64,000 nt of DNA from Streptomyces sp. SAT1 (lineage in GTDB: Bacteria; Actinomycetota; Actinomycetes; Streptomycetales; Streptomycetaceae): contig NZ_CP015849.1 of assembly GCF_001654495.1 (NCBI RefSeq), forward strand, positions 1,812,501 to 1,876,500, in the 5' to 3' direction. Position 1 is the stretch's first letter. Each line of letters opens with the position of its first letter. This document shows, in pieces, positions 18,799 to 26,738 of this stretch. The notes under the pieces are model-generated. The model made no database searches, had not been told where the DNA came from, and saw only the letters and a program-made list of their open reading frames with translations. The position numbers and the translations under genes were made by a program.

Positions 18799-20160
18799 TC
18801 AGGCGCCCGCGCCGACGTCCAGCTGGTCCCGGTCGACGCTGATCCGCGTGCCCCCGTACGTCTCGGCGCGGTCGCCCGCGTACTGGTGGACGCGCTGCCC
18901 CCGGCTCCACAGACCGGCCGGGAGGGCGGCGTCGGTGGTGACGGCCTCGTCGTTCCAGTGCGCGAAGTGGATCACGTCCGGCAGGGTGGTCCGCGCCGCG
19001 TTGCCGACCAGGTCGGCGACGAGCGAGGAGACGCTGCCGTACGCGCCCGAGCGGTAGCCCAGCTCGTGCAGCCGCAGGGTCCACGCCTCCAGATAGCCGA
19101 GCACCCGCGCGGTGAGGGCCGCGCCGGGCGTGTACTGCTCCAGGTCGTTGTGGAGCACCGAGCCGGGGCCGAGGCCGAGGGCGCCCGCCTGGACCACCGC
19201 GTCCTCGGCGGCGGCCCTGCCCTGGGACGCCGGGTCGGTGATGGCGGCGCAGTCGTCCGCGCAGCTCCCGGCGCCGGCGGAGGGCTGCGGGCCGACGTAG
19301 AGCGGGAGCAGGCGCCAGCCACTGGTGTACTGCGTCCGCACCCAGGTGTCGGTCAGGTCCGGCTGGGCGCAGGCGCGGTTGACGCCGCCGATGTAGACGC
19401 CGACGGCGCCGTAGGGCGAGGAGGCCCGCCAGGCGTCCATGGCCTTCTGGCCCGGCGCGGCACAGGTGTCGAAGCCCCGGCCGCGGTACACGGTGGCGTC
19501 GGCGGGCAGTGCCGGGACGGACTGCGCGCCGCCGTCCCCCGTCGCGGTGCGCGCCGCCGACACCGTCTCGGTGCGGGCCGCCGACACCGGGAGTCCCGCG
19601 CTGCGCAGCACCTCCTCGACCACCGCGCGGTCCTCGCGGTAGGGGGCGGTGACGGCGATCCCCTCGGCCGACGCCGTGGCGTGGAAGAGGCGGGCGGTGC
19701 GGTTCTCGGTGACGGCGGCCCGCTCGGCGGTGGCGGGCCGCACCCACAGGGACTCGGTGCGGCCGGTGGCGCGGGCCGGGCAGTCCTGCCGCTCGCCGGG
19801 GGTGCCGAGGTAGACGGCGTGCCGGTCGAAGCGGACGCAGGCCGCCGGGTCGGCGGTGAGGTCGACGACCTGCCAGTCGGCGGGGACGGTGAAGGTGTGG
19901 CCGCGGTAGGCGACGGTCCGGTACGCGGTCGGCGGCACGCTCCGGGGCACGGCCGGGGGCGCGGTCCGGGACGCGGCCGGGGACGCGTCGGTGCGGGACG
20001 CAGCCGGGGACGCGTCGGGGAGGGACGCAGCCGGGGACGCGTCGGGGAGGGCGGCGGGCGGCCGGCCGGCGGCCAGGGCCGCGCAGAGCGCCGGTGCGGC
20101 CAGCGCGGCCAGTGCTCTGAGGGGGCGCGCGGCGCGGCGGCGCGGGCGTGGCGTGGCGAT
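18799..20160 (-). CDS. Secreted DUF1906 glycoside hydrolase-like protein, probable ATC start
   Basis: Secreted protein of about 453 aa ending in a DUF1906 (Rv2525c-like) domain, seen from GFDTCAAPGQKAMDAW through VGVYIGGVNRAC, LLPLYVGPQ, VLHNDLEQYT, GAYGSVSSL and HQYAGDRAETYGG. These TIM-barrel folds resemble GH25-type enzymes and may act on the cell wall. The N-terminus is a signal peptide (basic RPRRRAARPLR, then ALAALAAPALCAALAA) followed by a DASPAAS repeat in three copies. No ATG, GTG or TTG lies at the right place; an ATC at 20160 is preceded by AGGAG at ideal spacing, so I place the start there. Confidence 0.75.
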   Translation of the reverse strand: MATPRPRRRAARPLRALAALAAPALCAALAAGRPPAALPDASPAASLPDASPAASRTDASPAASRTAPPAVPRSVPPTAYRTVAYRGHTFTVPADWQVVDLTADPAACVRFDRHAVYLGTPGERQDCPARATGRTESLWVRPATAERAAVTENRTARLFHATASAEGIAVTAPYREDRAVVEEVLRSAGLPVSAARTETVSAARTATGDGGAQSVPALPADATVYRGRGFDTCAAPGQKAMDAWRASSPYGAVGVYIGGVNRACAQPDLTDTWVRTQYTSGWRLLPLYVGPQPSAGAGSCADDCAAITDPASQGRAAAEDAVVQAGALGLGPGSVLHNDLEQYTPGAALTARVLGYLEAWTLRLHELGYRSGAYGSVSSLVADLVGNAARTTLPDVIHFAHWNDEAVTTDAALPAGLWSRGQRVHQYAGDRAETYGGTRISVDRDQLDVGAGA

Positions 20161-20273
20161 GGTGTGCTCCTGGTGCCGGGCGGGTGGGGACGCCCGCCCT
20201 CCTTCCACCGGCCGGGCCCGGCGGAAACCGGGTGTGGTGCGTCCGGGCGATCCGGCGGCCCGCGCGGATGGGA

Positions 20274-20279
20274 TAAGGT
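20274..20279 (+). promoter_or_regulatory. Leaderless -10 element of the trp leader
   Basis: TAAGGT lies 6 nt before the ATG of the leader peptide, so the trp leader transcript should begin at its own start codon. No ribosome site precedes that ATG. Confidence 0.55.
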
Positions 20280-20285
20280 GCGGGC

Positions 20286-20348
20286 ATGTCCGCGCACTCG
20301 ACCCAGATCCAGAACTGGTGGTGGACCGCTTCTCCGGCGGCCCGCTGA
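20286..20348 (+). CDS. trpL: trp operon leader peptide
   Basis: A 20-codon reading frame encoding MSAHSTQIQNWWWTASPAAR precedes trpEG. Three consecutive Trp codons at positions 11-13 make it a classical attenuation sensor: when charged tRNA-Trp is scarce the ribosome stalls and the downstream hairpin at 20371-20395 is prevented. The peptide resembles known Streptomyces trp leaders. The stop codon lies 22 nt before the hairpin and 115 nt before trpEG. Confidence 0.9.
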   Translation: MSAHSTQIQNWWWTASPAAR

Positions 20349-20370
20349 CTGCGCGTATCCCAGACTTCGC

Positions 20371-20395
20371 GAAGGCCGCCCGAGGGGCGGCCTTC
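20371..20395 (+). terminator. trp attenuator hairpin
   Basis: A perfect 11-bp GC-rich stem with a GAG loop lies between trpL and trpEG. There is no U tract, but stem strength and position fit a transcription terminator governed by leader translation. Confidence 0.8.
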
Positions 20396-20463
20396 GGCGT
20401 TCGCGGAGCCCGGCCGTTCCTCCCCGACATCGACGCACCACCGAGGGAAGAGGAACCGACCCC

Positions 20464-22356
20464 ATGGACCTGGCCAGGCTGCTGCACGACTCCCGCCCCT
20501 TCGCCCTGCTCCGGCGCCGCACGCCCGGACACGACCACGACCTGGTCGAGGTGCTGATCGGCCCGGTGACCACCTGCGAACGGCTCGCCGACCTGCCCGA
20601 CGAGGGGCTGGCCCTGGTGCCGTTCCGGCAGATCCGCGAGCGCGGCTTCGACGTCCGCGACGACGGCACCCCGCTGGCGGTCCTCACCCCCGAGGAGTCG
20701 TACACCGTCCCGCTGGCCGACGCCCTGGCGCGGCTGCCCGAGCACGGGGTGCGGGTCGCGGACGGCGGCTTCGACGTGGACGACGAGGAGTACGCGCGGA
20801 TCGTCGGGCGGGTGCTGGAGGAGGAGATCGGCACCGGCGAGGGCGCCAACTTCGTCATCCGGCGGACCTACCGGGGCGAGATCCCCGGCTTCGGGCGGGC
20901 CGACGCGCTCGCGCTGTTCCGGCGGCTGCTGGCGGGCGAGCGGGGCGCGTACTGGACGTTCGTCGTGCACACCGGGGACGGGCCGGGCGGGCGGACGCTG
21001 GTGGGCGCGAGCCCCGAGGCGCATGTGCGCATGTCCGGCGGCACGGTCGTGATGAACCCGATCAGCGGCACCTACCGCTACCCCGCCGGAGGGCCGACCC
21101 CCGAGCACCTGCTCGGCTTCCTCTCCGACGGCAAGGAGATCGAGGAGCTGTCGATGGTCGTCGACGAGGAACTGAAGATGATGTGCACGGTCGGCGACAT
21201 GGGCGGGGTGGTGGTCGGGCCCCGGCTGAAGGAGATGGCGCACCTCGCGCACACCGAGTACGAGCTGCGCGGCCGGTCCTCGCTGGACGCGCGCGAGGTG
21301 CTGCGCCACACGCTGTTCGCGGCGACCGTCACCGGGTCGCCGGTGCAGAACGCCTGCCGGGTCATCGAACGCCACGAGTCCGGCGGGCGCGGCTACTACG
21401 CGGGCGCGCTCGCACTGCTCGGCCGGGACGCGGGCGGCGCCCAGACGCTGGACTCCCCCATCCTGATCCGGACCGCCGACATCGACGCGGACGGACGGCT
21501 GCGCGTGCCGGTGGGCGCCACCCTGGTACGCGGCTCGGACCCGGCGGGCGAGGTCGCGGAGACGCACGCGAAGGCGGCGGGCGTCCTGGCCGCGCTGGGC
21601 GTGCGCCCCGGCGCACCGGGCGGGGAGCGGGAGCTGCCGCGGCTGGCGGAGGATCCGCGGGTGCGGGCCGCGCTGGACGGGCGGCGGGCCGCGCTGGCGC
21701 CGTTCTGGCTGCGGATGCAGGAGCGGTCGCGGGCCCTGGCGGGGCACGCCCTGGTGGTGGACGGCGAGGACACCTTCACCGCGATGCTCGCCCATGTGCT
21801 GCGCTCCTCGGGTCTGGATGTCACCGTGCGCCGCTACGACGAGGCCGGGCTGCGCGCGGCCGTCCTCGCGCACGAGGGGCCGCTGGTGCTCGGACCCGGC
21901 CCCGGCGACCCGTGCGACCCGGCCGATCCCAAGATGCGGCTGCTGCGCGCGCTGACCGCCGAGGTGCTGGCCGGGCACCGGCACGGGGTGCTCGGCGTCT
22001 GCCTGGGGCACGAGCTGATCGCGGCCGAACTGGGCCTGGACATCGTCCGCAAGGAGGTGCCGTACCAGGGGGCGCAGACGACGGTCGACCTGTTCGGGCG
22101 CCCGGAGACCGTCGGCTTCTACAACAGCTTCACGGCACGCTGCGACGACGAGGCCCGCGCCGAGCTGGCCGCGCACGGCGTGGAGGTGAGCCGCGGCGCG
22201 GGCGGCGAGGTGCACGCGCTGCGCGGGCCGGGCTTCGCGGGCGTGCAGTTCCACCCGGAGTCGGTGCTGACGCTGAACGGCGCCGCGATCGTGACCGGGC
22301 TCATGGGTCAGCTGTGCGGGACCAGGACGTTCTCCGAGCGGCGGCCCGCCCGGTAG
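20464..22356 (+). CDS. trpE: Fused anthranilate synthase (components I and II)
   Basis: Converts chorismate and glutamine to anthranilate. The 630-aa protein joins a chorismate-binding TrpE domain (about residues 100-400, with NPISGTYRYP, KEIEELSMVVDEELKMM, ATVTGSPVQNACRVIE and GRGYYAGAL) to a glutamine amidotransferase domain (about 435-620, with GPGPGDP, the nucleophile in LGVCLGHELI, and VQFHPESVLT). The same fused form occurs as PhzE, but the trp leader in front argues for tryptophan synthesis. GAGGAA lies before ATG 20464. Its 3' end overlaps the convergent dehydrogenase gene by 49 bp. Confidence 0.93.
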   Translation: MDLARLLHDSRPFALLRRRTPGHDHDLVEVLIGPVTTCERLADLPDEGLALVPFRQIRERGFDVRDDGTPLAVLTPEESYTVPLADALARLPEHGVRVADGGFDVDDEEYARIVGRVLEEEIGTGEGANFVIRRTYRGEIPGFGRADALALFRRLLAGERGAYWTFVVHTGDGPGGRTLVGASPEAHVRMSGGTVVMNPISGTYRYPAGGPTPEHLLGFLSDGKEIEELSMVVDEELKMMCTVGDMGGVVVGPRLKEMAHLAHTEYELRGRSSLDAREVLRHTLFAATVTGSPVQNACRVIERHESGGRGYYAGALALLGRDAGGAQTLDSPILIRTADIDADGRLRVPVGATLVRGSDPAGEVAETHAKAAGVLAALGVRPGAPGGERELPRLAEDPRVRAALDGRRAALAPFWLRMQERSRALAGHALVVDGEDTFTAMLAHVLRSSGLDVTVRRYDEAGLRAAVLAHEGPLVLGPGPGDPCDPADPKMRLLRALTAEVLAGHRHGVLGVCLGHELIAAELGLDIVRKEVPYQGAQTTVDLFGRPETVGFYNSFTARCDDEARAELAAHGVEVSRGAGGEVHALRGPGFAGVQFHPESVLTLNGAAIVTGLMGQLCGTRTFSERRPAR

Positions 22357-23303
22357 TCGAGGACGTTGCGCACGGTGGCGTCGACGATCTGCCGCAGCGC
22401 GTCCTCGGTGTAGTACGCCTGGTGGGACGTCACCAGGACGTTGGGGAAGGTGACCAGGCGGGCCAGGGTGTCGTCCTCGATGGCCTCCAGGGAGCGGTCG
22501 AGGAAGAACAGGCCCGCCTCGGATTCGTAGACGTCCAGGCCGATGCCGGTGAAGCGGCCCTCGCGCAGTTCGGCGACGAGGGCCTCGGTGTCGATCAGGC
22601 CGCCGCGGCTGGAGTTGACCAGGATCGCGTCGTCCTTCATCGCCTTGAGGGCGGCCGCGTCGATCAGGTGCTGGGTCTGCGGCATCAGCGGGACGTGCAG
22701 GGAGACGAGGTCGGACTCGGCGAGCAGCTGGTCCTTGTGGACGTACTTCATGCCGAGTTCCATGCAGGCCGGGTTCTCGGCGACGTCCCAGCCGAGCAGG
22801 CGCATGCCGAAGCCGTGGGCGATGCGGGTGAACGCCTCGCCGATCTTGCCGGTGCCGATCACTCCGGCGGTGCGGCCGTGCAGGTCGCGGCCCATCAGCC
22901 CGTCGAGCCGGAAGTCGAAGTCGCGGGTGCGGGTGGCGGCCCGCACGATGCGCCGGTTGACCGCGAGGGCGAGCGTCCAGGCGAACTCGGCGACCGCGTG
23001 GGGCGAGTAGTACGAGACCCGGGAGACCGTCATGCCGAGGCGTTCGGCGACGTGCAGGTCGATGTTGTTGAAGCCGGTGGAGCGCTGGGCGACCAGCCGG
23101 GTCCCGCCGGCCGCGAGGGTCTCCAGGACCCGGCCGCCGAGCTCGGCGTTGACGCTGGTGGAGACGATCTCGTAGCCGGCGGCGATGGGGGCGGTGTCCT
23201 CGGTGAGGAAGACGTCCAGGCAGCGGACCTCGTGGTGGTCCCGGAAGGCGTGTTCGATCAGGGGCTTCTCGTCGGCCTGCACGCCGAAGGCCAGGATCTC
23301 CAC
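22308..23303 (-). CDS. D-2-hydroxyacid dehydrogenase (LdhA-like)
   Basis: NAD-dependent dehydrogenase of 331 aa most like fermentative D-lactate dehydrogenases. Visible elements: QRSTGFNNIDL, SPHAVAEFAWTL, the nucleotide-binding GVIGTGKIGEAFTRIAHGFGM near residue 148, the catalytic-Arg region VNSSRGGLIDTEAL near 233, and the C-terminal TSHQAYYTEDAL where the catalytic His lies. The GTG start has GGGAGG at ideal spacing. A TATATT sequence about 20 nt upstream may be its -10. The true substrate could be another 2-oxoacid. Confidence 0.88.
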   Translation of the reverse strand: MEILAFGVQADEKPLIEHAFRDHHEVRCLDVFLTEDTAPIAAGYEIVSTSVNAELGGRVLETLAAGGTRLVAQRSTGFNNIDLHVAERLGMTVSRVSYYSPHAVAEFAWTLALAVNRRIVRAATRTRDFDFRLDGLMGRDLHGRTAGVIGTGKIGEAFTRIAHGFGMRLLGWDVAENPACMELGMKYVHKDQLLAESDLVSLHVPLMPQTQHLIDAAALKAMKDDAILVNSSRGGLIDTEALVAELREGRFTGIGLDVYESEAGLFFLDRSLEAIEDDTLARLVTFPNVLVTSHQAYYTEDALRQIVDATVRNVLDYRAGRRSENVLVPHS

Positions 23304-23413
23304 GGTGCCTCCCGTTCGATGGGGTATGGGCCGAATATACGGGTGTGCGCGGACATCCGGCCCCTGCCCCGGCGCGACCGGCGCGGGGACCTGCCCCGCA
23401 GCCGGTCCGCGCG

Positions 23414-24442
23414 TCAGCCGAAGAAGACGCCCGCCTCCGCGTACAGCGCCGGGTCGACGGTCTTCAGCTTGGCGGTGGCCTCGGCGATCGGGACGCGGAC
23501 GATGTCGGTGCCGCGCAGGGCGACCATCTTGCCGAAGTCGCCGTCGTGGACGCAGTCGACGGCGTGCAGCCCGAAGCGGGTGGCCAGCCAGCGGTCGAAG
23601 GCGCTGGGCGTGCCGCCGCGCTGGATGTGCCCGAGGACGGTGGTCCGCGCCTCCTTGCCGGTGCGCCGCTCGATCTCCTTGGCCAGCCACTCGCCGACGC
23701 CGGAGAGCCGCACATGCCCGAAGGAGTCCAGCGACCCGTCCTTGAGGACCAGTTCGCCGTCCTTGGGCATGGCGCCCTCGGCGACGACCACGATCGGGGC
23801 GTACGAGGCGCGGAAGCGGGAGGTGACCCAGGCGCACACCTGGTCGACGTCGAAGCGCTGCTCGGGCAGAAGGATGACGTTGGCGCCGCCGGCGAGGCCC
23901 GAGTGCAGGGCGATCCAGCCGGCGTGCCGGCCCATCACCTCGCAGACCAGGACCCGCATATGGGACTCGGCGGTGGTGTGCAGGCGGTCGATGGCCTCGG
24001 TGGCGATGCCGACCGCGGTGTCGAAGCCGAAGGTGTAGTCGGTGGCGGACAGGTCGTTGTCGATGGTCTTGGGCACGCCGACACAGGGCACGCCGTACTC
24101 GTCGCTGAGCCGGGCGGCCACACCGAGGGTGTCCTCGCCGCCGATCGCGATGAGCGCCTCGACCTCCTGCTTGGCGAGGTTGTCCTTGATCCGGCGGATG
24201 CCGTTCTCCTGCTTGAGGGGGTTGGTGCGCGAGGAGCCGAGGATGGTGCCGCCGCGGGGCAGGATGCCGCGTACGGCGGGGATGTCGAGGCGGACGGTGT
24301 CGTTCTCCAGCGGACCGCGCCAGCCGTCCCGGAAGCCGACGAAGTCGTAGCCGTACTCCTGGACGCCCTTGCGGACGATCCCCCGGATGACGGCGTTGAG
24401 CCCGGGGCAGTCGCCGCCACCGGTCAGTACTCCGACGCGCAT
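23414..24442 (-). CDS. pfkA: 6-phosphofructokinase (group III PfkA)
   Basis: Phosphorylates fructose-6-phosphate in glycolysis. The 342-aa protein has MRVGVLTGGGDCPGLNA, the IGGEDT motif (about 101-105), VPKTIDND (about 123-130) with the catalytic Asp, MGRHAGWIAL and LGHIQRGGTPSAFDR. The Asp at 104 and Lys at 125 are residues associated with pyrophosphate-dependent enzymes, yet to my knowledge the S. coelicolor enzymes are ATP-dependent, so donor specificity cannot be read from these alone. ATG 24442 gives the family N-terminus; the frame is open 20 codons further. Confidence 0.94.
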   Translation of the reverse strand: MRVGVLTGGGDCPGLNAVIRGIVRKGVQEYGYDFVGFRDGWRGPLENDTVRLDIPAVRGILPRGGTILGSSRTNPLKQENGIRRIKDNLAKQEVEALIAIGGEDTLGVAARLSDEYGVPCVGVPKTIDNDLSATDYTFGFDTAVGIATEAIDRLHTTAESHMRVLVCEVMGRHAGWIALHSGLAGGANVILLPEQRFDVDQVCAWVTSRFRASYAPIVVVAEGAMPKDGELVLKDGSLDSFGHVRLSGVGEWLAKEIERRTGKEARTTVLGHIQRGGTPSAFDRWLATRFGLHAVDCVHDGDFGKMVALRGTDIVRVPIAEATAKLKTVDPALYAEAGVFFG

Positions 24443-24488
24443 GGAAATGTCCCTTCGCCACGGTTGCCTGGTGAAGGGCACGGTAATG

Positions 24489-24502
24489 GTGACCCACGTC
24501 AC
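24489..24502. promoter_or_regulatory. Palindrome in the pfkA promoter region
   Basis: GTGAC and GTCAC arms around CCAC lie 47 nt upstream of the pfkA start. A TTGACT sequence (minus strand, near 24520-24525) could be the -35. Candidate operator for an unidentified regulator. Confidence 0.4.
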
Positions 24503-24667
24503 TCCGACATGGGCGGAAAAGTCAATTCCGGTGGAATGTCCGGCAGTTGATCAGAGCAAATCCACTCGGAAGAGTGGACGCGCGCGGGCCGCGGATTGAC
24601 CGGGCCGTCCGCGCCCGCTCCTCGGCTGTTCTCCTCCGGCTCAAGCACTCGCCGCCGGCCCGCTCGT

Positions 24668-25360
24668 CTACTCGCTGTCGAGTCCGCGTTCGATGGCGTA
24701 CCGGACGAGCTCCACCCGGTTGTGCAACTGGAGCTTGCCCAGGGTGTTCTGCACATGGTTCTGGACGGTGCGGTGCGAGATGACCAGGCGCTCGGCGATC
24801 TGCTTGTAGCTCAGGCCCTTGGCGACCAGCCGCAGCACCTCCGTCTCGCGGTCGGTGAGCCGGGGGGTCTTCGGCTCGCCGTCGGCGGCGGTGTCCGCCG
24901 GCTGGGGCTCGGCGGCGAGGCGGCGGTACTCGCCGAGGACCAGTCCGGCCAGGCCGGGGGTGAACACCGGGTCGCCGACGGCGGTGCGGCGCACGGCGTC
25001 CAGCAGCTCCTCCGTCGAGGCCGACTTCAGCAGATAGCCGGTCGCCCCCGACTTCACGGCCTCCAGCACATCGGCGTGCTCGCCGCTCGCGGAGAGCACC
25101 AGCACCCGCAACGCCGGGTTGTCCGCGACGAGTTCCTTGCAGACCTGGACGCCGGGCCTGGCGGGCAGGTTGAGGTCGAGGACGAGCACATCGGGCGCCG
25201 CCGCCCTGGCGCGGCGCACCGCCTGCTCGCCGTCGCCCGCGGTGGCGACCACCTCGAAGCCGGCCTCGGCCAGATCGCGGGCGACGGCGTCCCGCCACAT
25301 CGGATGGTCGTCGACCACCATGACCCTGACCGGGCCCTGCCGTCCGCTCGTCGCCGTCAT
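24668..25360 (-). CDS. macR: LuxR-family response regulator, MacR-type
   Basis: NarL/FixJ-type response regulator of 230 aa. The receiver domain has the acidic pair Asp17-Asp18, phosphoacceptor Asp62 in VLDLNLPARPG, and Lys in GYLLKSAS. The C-terminal HTH contains LTDRETEVLRLVAKGLSYKQ and ISHRTVQNHVQNTLGKLQLHNR. It overlaps the sensor gene by 4 nt (ATGA). The position beside pfkA matches MacRS of S. coelicolor (SCO2120/SCO2121), reported to affect morphogenesis and actinorhodin; the identification rests on synteny and family. Confidence 0.88.
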   Translation of the reverse strand: MTATSGRQGPVRVMVVDDHPMWRDAVARDLAEAGFEVVATAGDGEQAVRRARAAAPDVLVLDLNLPARPGVQVCKELVADNPALRVLVLSASGEHADVLEAVKSGATGYLLKSASTEELLDAVRRTAVGDPVFTPGLAGLVLGEYRRLAAEPQPADTAADGEPKTPRLTDRETEVLRLVAKGLSYKQIAERLVISHRTVQNHVQNTLGKLQLHNRVELVRYAIERGLDSE

Positions 25361-26691
25361 CGGCTCTCCGCCCTCCCCCTCATGGTGTTCCTGATGCTCT
25401 TCGTGCTCGTGATGCTCGTGGTGCTCTCGATGCCGTCGGGGCTCGTGGTGCTCTTGGTCCGGCGGGTGCTCTTGGCGCCGCTCGGGTGGATCGCCGCCTT
25501 GGGCACGGACAGTTCGACCTCCGTGCCCTGTCCCGGCACCGAGATCAGGTCGGCGGTGCCGCCGATGTCGCGCAGCCGGCCCCGGATCGACTGGGCCACC
25601 CCGAGCCGGCCCTCGCCCTCGGCCTGGGCGAGCCGCCCCTCCGGGATGCCCGGACCGTCGTCGCGCACCGTCACCAGCACCGTGTCCGGCTCGTCCTCCA
25701 CCAGGATCCAGGCCCGCGCGTCCTCGCCCGCGTGGCGGCGGACGTTGTCCAGCGCGGCGCCGACCGCCGCGGCCACCTCGCGGGCCGCCGCGGCCGGCAG
25801 CGGCACCGGGGCGCCCGGCTCGGCCAGCGCGACCCGGGAACCGGCGTACGGGGCGAGCAGCGCGCGCAGGTCGAGGGGCTCGTCGGCGCTCTCCGGGTCC
25901 GGTTCGTCGACGATCCGGACCACCGCGCCGTCGGCCGCGTCCTCACAGACCCGGGAGACGGGGTTGAGCCCGCCGGAGACCAGGGTGCGCAGCGCCACCT
26001 CCTGCTCGCCCGCCAGCCGGCCCAGCTCCGCCGCCTCACCGCCGATGACCGCGCCGCGCCGCTGCACCATCGCCAGCACCTGGAGCACGCTGTCGTGGAT
26101 GTCGCGGGCCAGCCGCTCGCGCTCCCGGGTCGCCGCCTCGATCTCCAGGGCGCGGGCCAGGGTGCGTTCGGAGGCGCGGGCCACCTCGACGACGTAGCCG
26201 ATGGCGATGGAGGCGACCCAGACCAGCATCACGTTGTGCACGGTGTCGCGGGCCGGGGTGCCGCGCTCGACCAGGTTGGCCACGGCGACCGCGGTGGAGG
26301 CGACGGCGGCCCAGCGCCAGCCGCCCTTGAGGGCGAAGGCGAGGACGGCTCCCGCGGTCCATATCGACGGCAGGGTGGGCCCGCCGTGCGCGATCCGCGT
26401 GTGGGCGTCGGCGAGCGGGGTGAGCAGGATGCCGCCCACCGCGAGCGCCAGGTCGGCGGCGAGGAAGCGCTTGGTGCAGTTCGCGGCGCTCGCCACCCGG
26501 GGCAGGGTGCCCAGGGTCCAGACGAACAGCACGCCGTAGTACGCGATGGCCACCCAGGGGTGCGGGAAGCGGGCGTAGGCGGTGGCGAACAGGCCGACCG
26601 CGTAGAAGAGGGTGAGCACCCGGTAGCCGGCGAGCGCGCGCCACAGCGGCTGCTCGACCGACATCCTCATGACGCGCACGCGTCCGGCCAT
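25357..26691 (-). CDS. macS: MacS-type sensor histidine kinase
   Basis: Membrane histidine kinase of about 444 aa. Five to six hydrophobic helices (about residues 20-165) precede the HisKA_3 phosphoacceptor RLARDIHDSVLQVLAMVQRRG and a HATPase_c domain with an N box (ALDNVRRHAGED) and G box (VRDDGPGIPEG, RLGVAQSIRGR). The C-terminal 40 residues are a Ser/Thr/Lys-rich tail. The start is uncertain: ATG 26691 abuts a GGGGGAG sequence too closely, and GTG 26679, ATG 26670 or ATG 26664 are alternatives. It is upstream of and coupled to macR. Confidence 0.87.
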   Translation of the reverse strand: MAGRVRVMRMSVEQPLWRALAGYRVLTLFYAVGLFATAYARFPHPWVAIAYYGVLFVWTLGTLPRVASAANCTKRFLAADLALAVGGILLTPLADAHTRIAHGGPTLPSIWTAGAVLAFALKGGWRWAAVASTAVAVANLVERGTPARDTVHNVMLVWVASIAIGYVVEVARASERTLARALEIEAATRERERLARDIHDSVLQVLAMVQRRGAVIGGEAAELGRLAGEQEVALRTLVSGGLNPVSRVCEDAADGAVVRIVDEPDPESADEPLDLRALLAPYAGSRVALAEPGAPVPLPAAAAREVAAAVGAALDNVRRHAGEDARAWILVEDEPDTVLVTVRDDGPGIPEGRLAQAEGEGRLGVAQSIRGRLRDIGGTADLISVPGQGTEVELSVPKAAIHPSGAKSTRRTKSTTSPDGIESTTSITSTKSIRNTMRGRAESR

Positions 26692-26738
26692 CTCCCCCGG
26701 TCCCCCTGTCCCCGTCCGCCCCCTGCCGCGCGGGGCGG

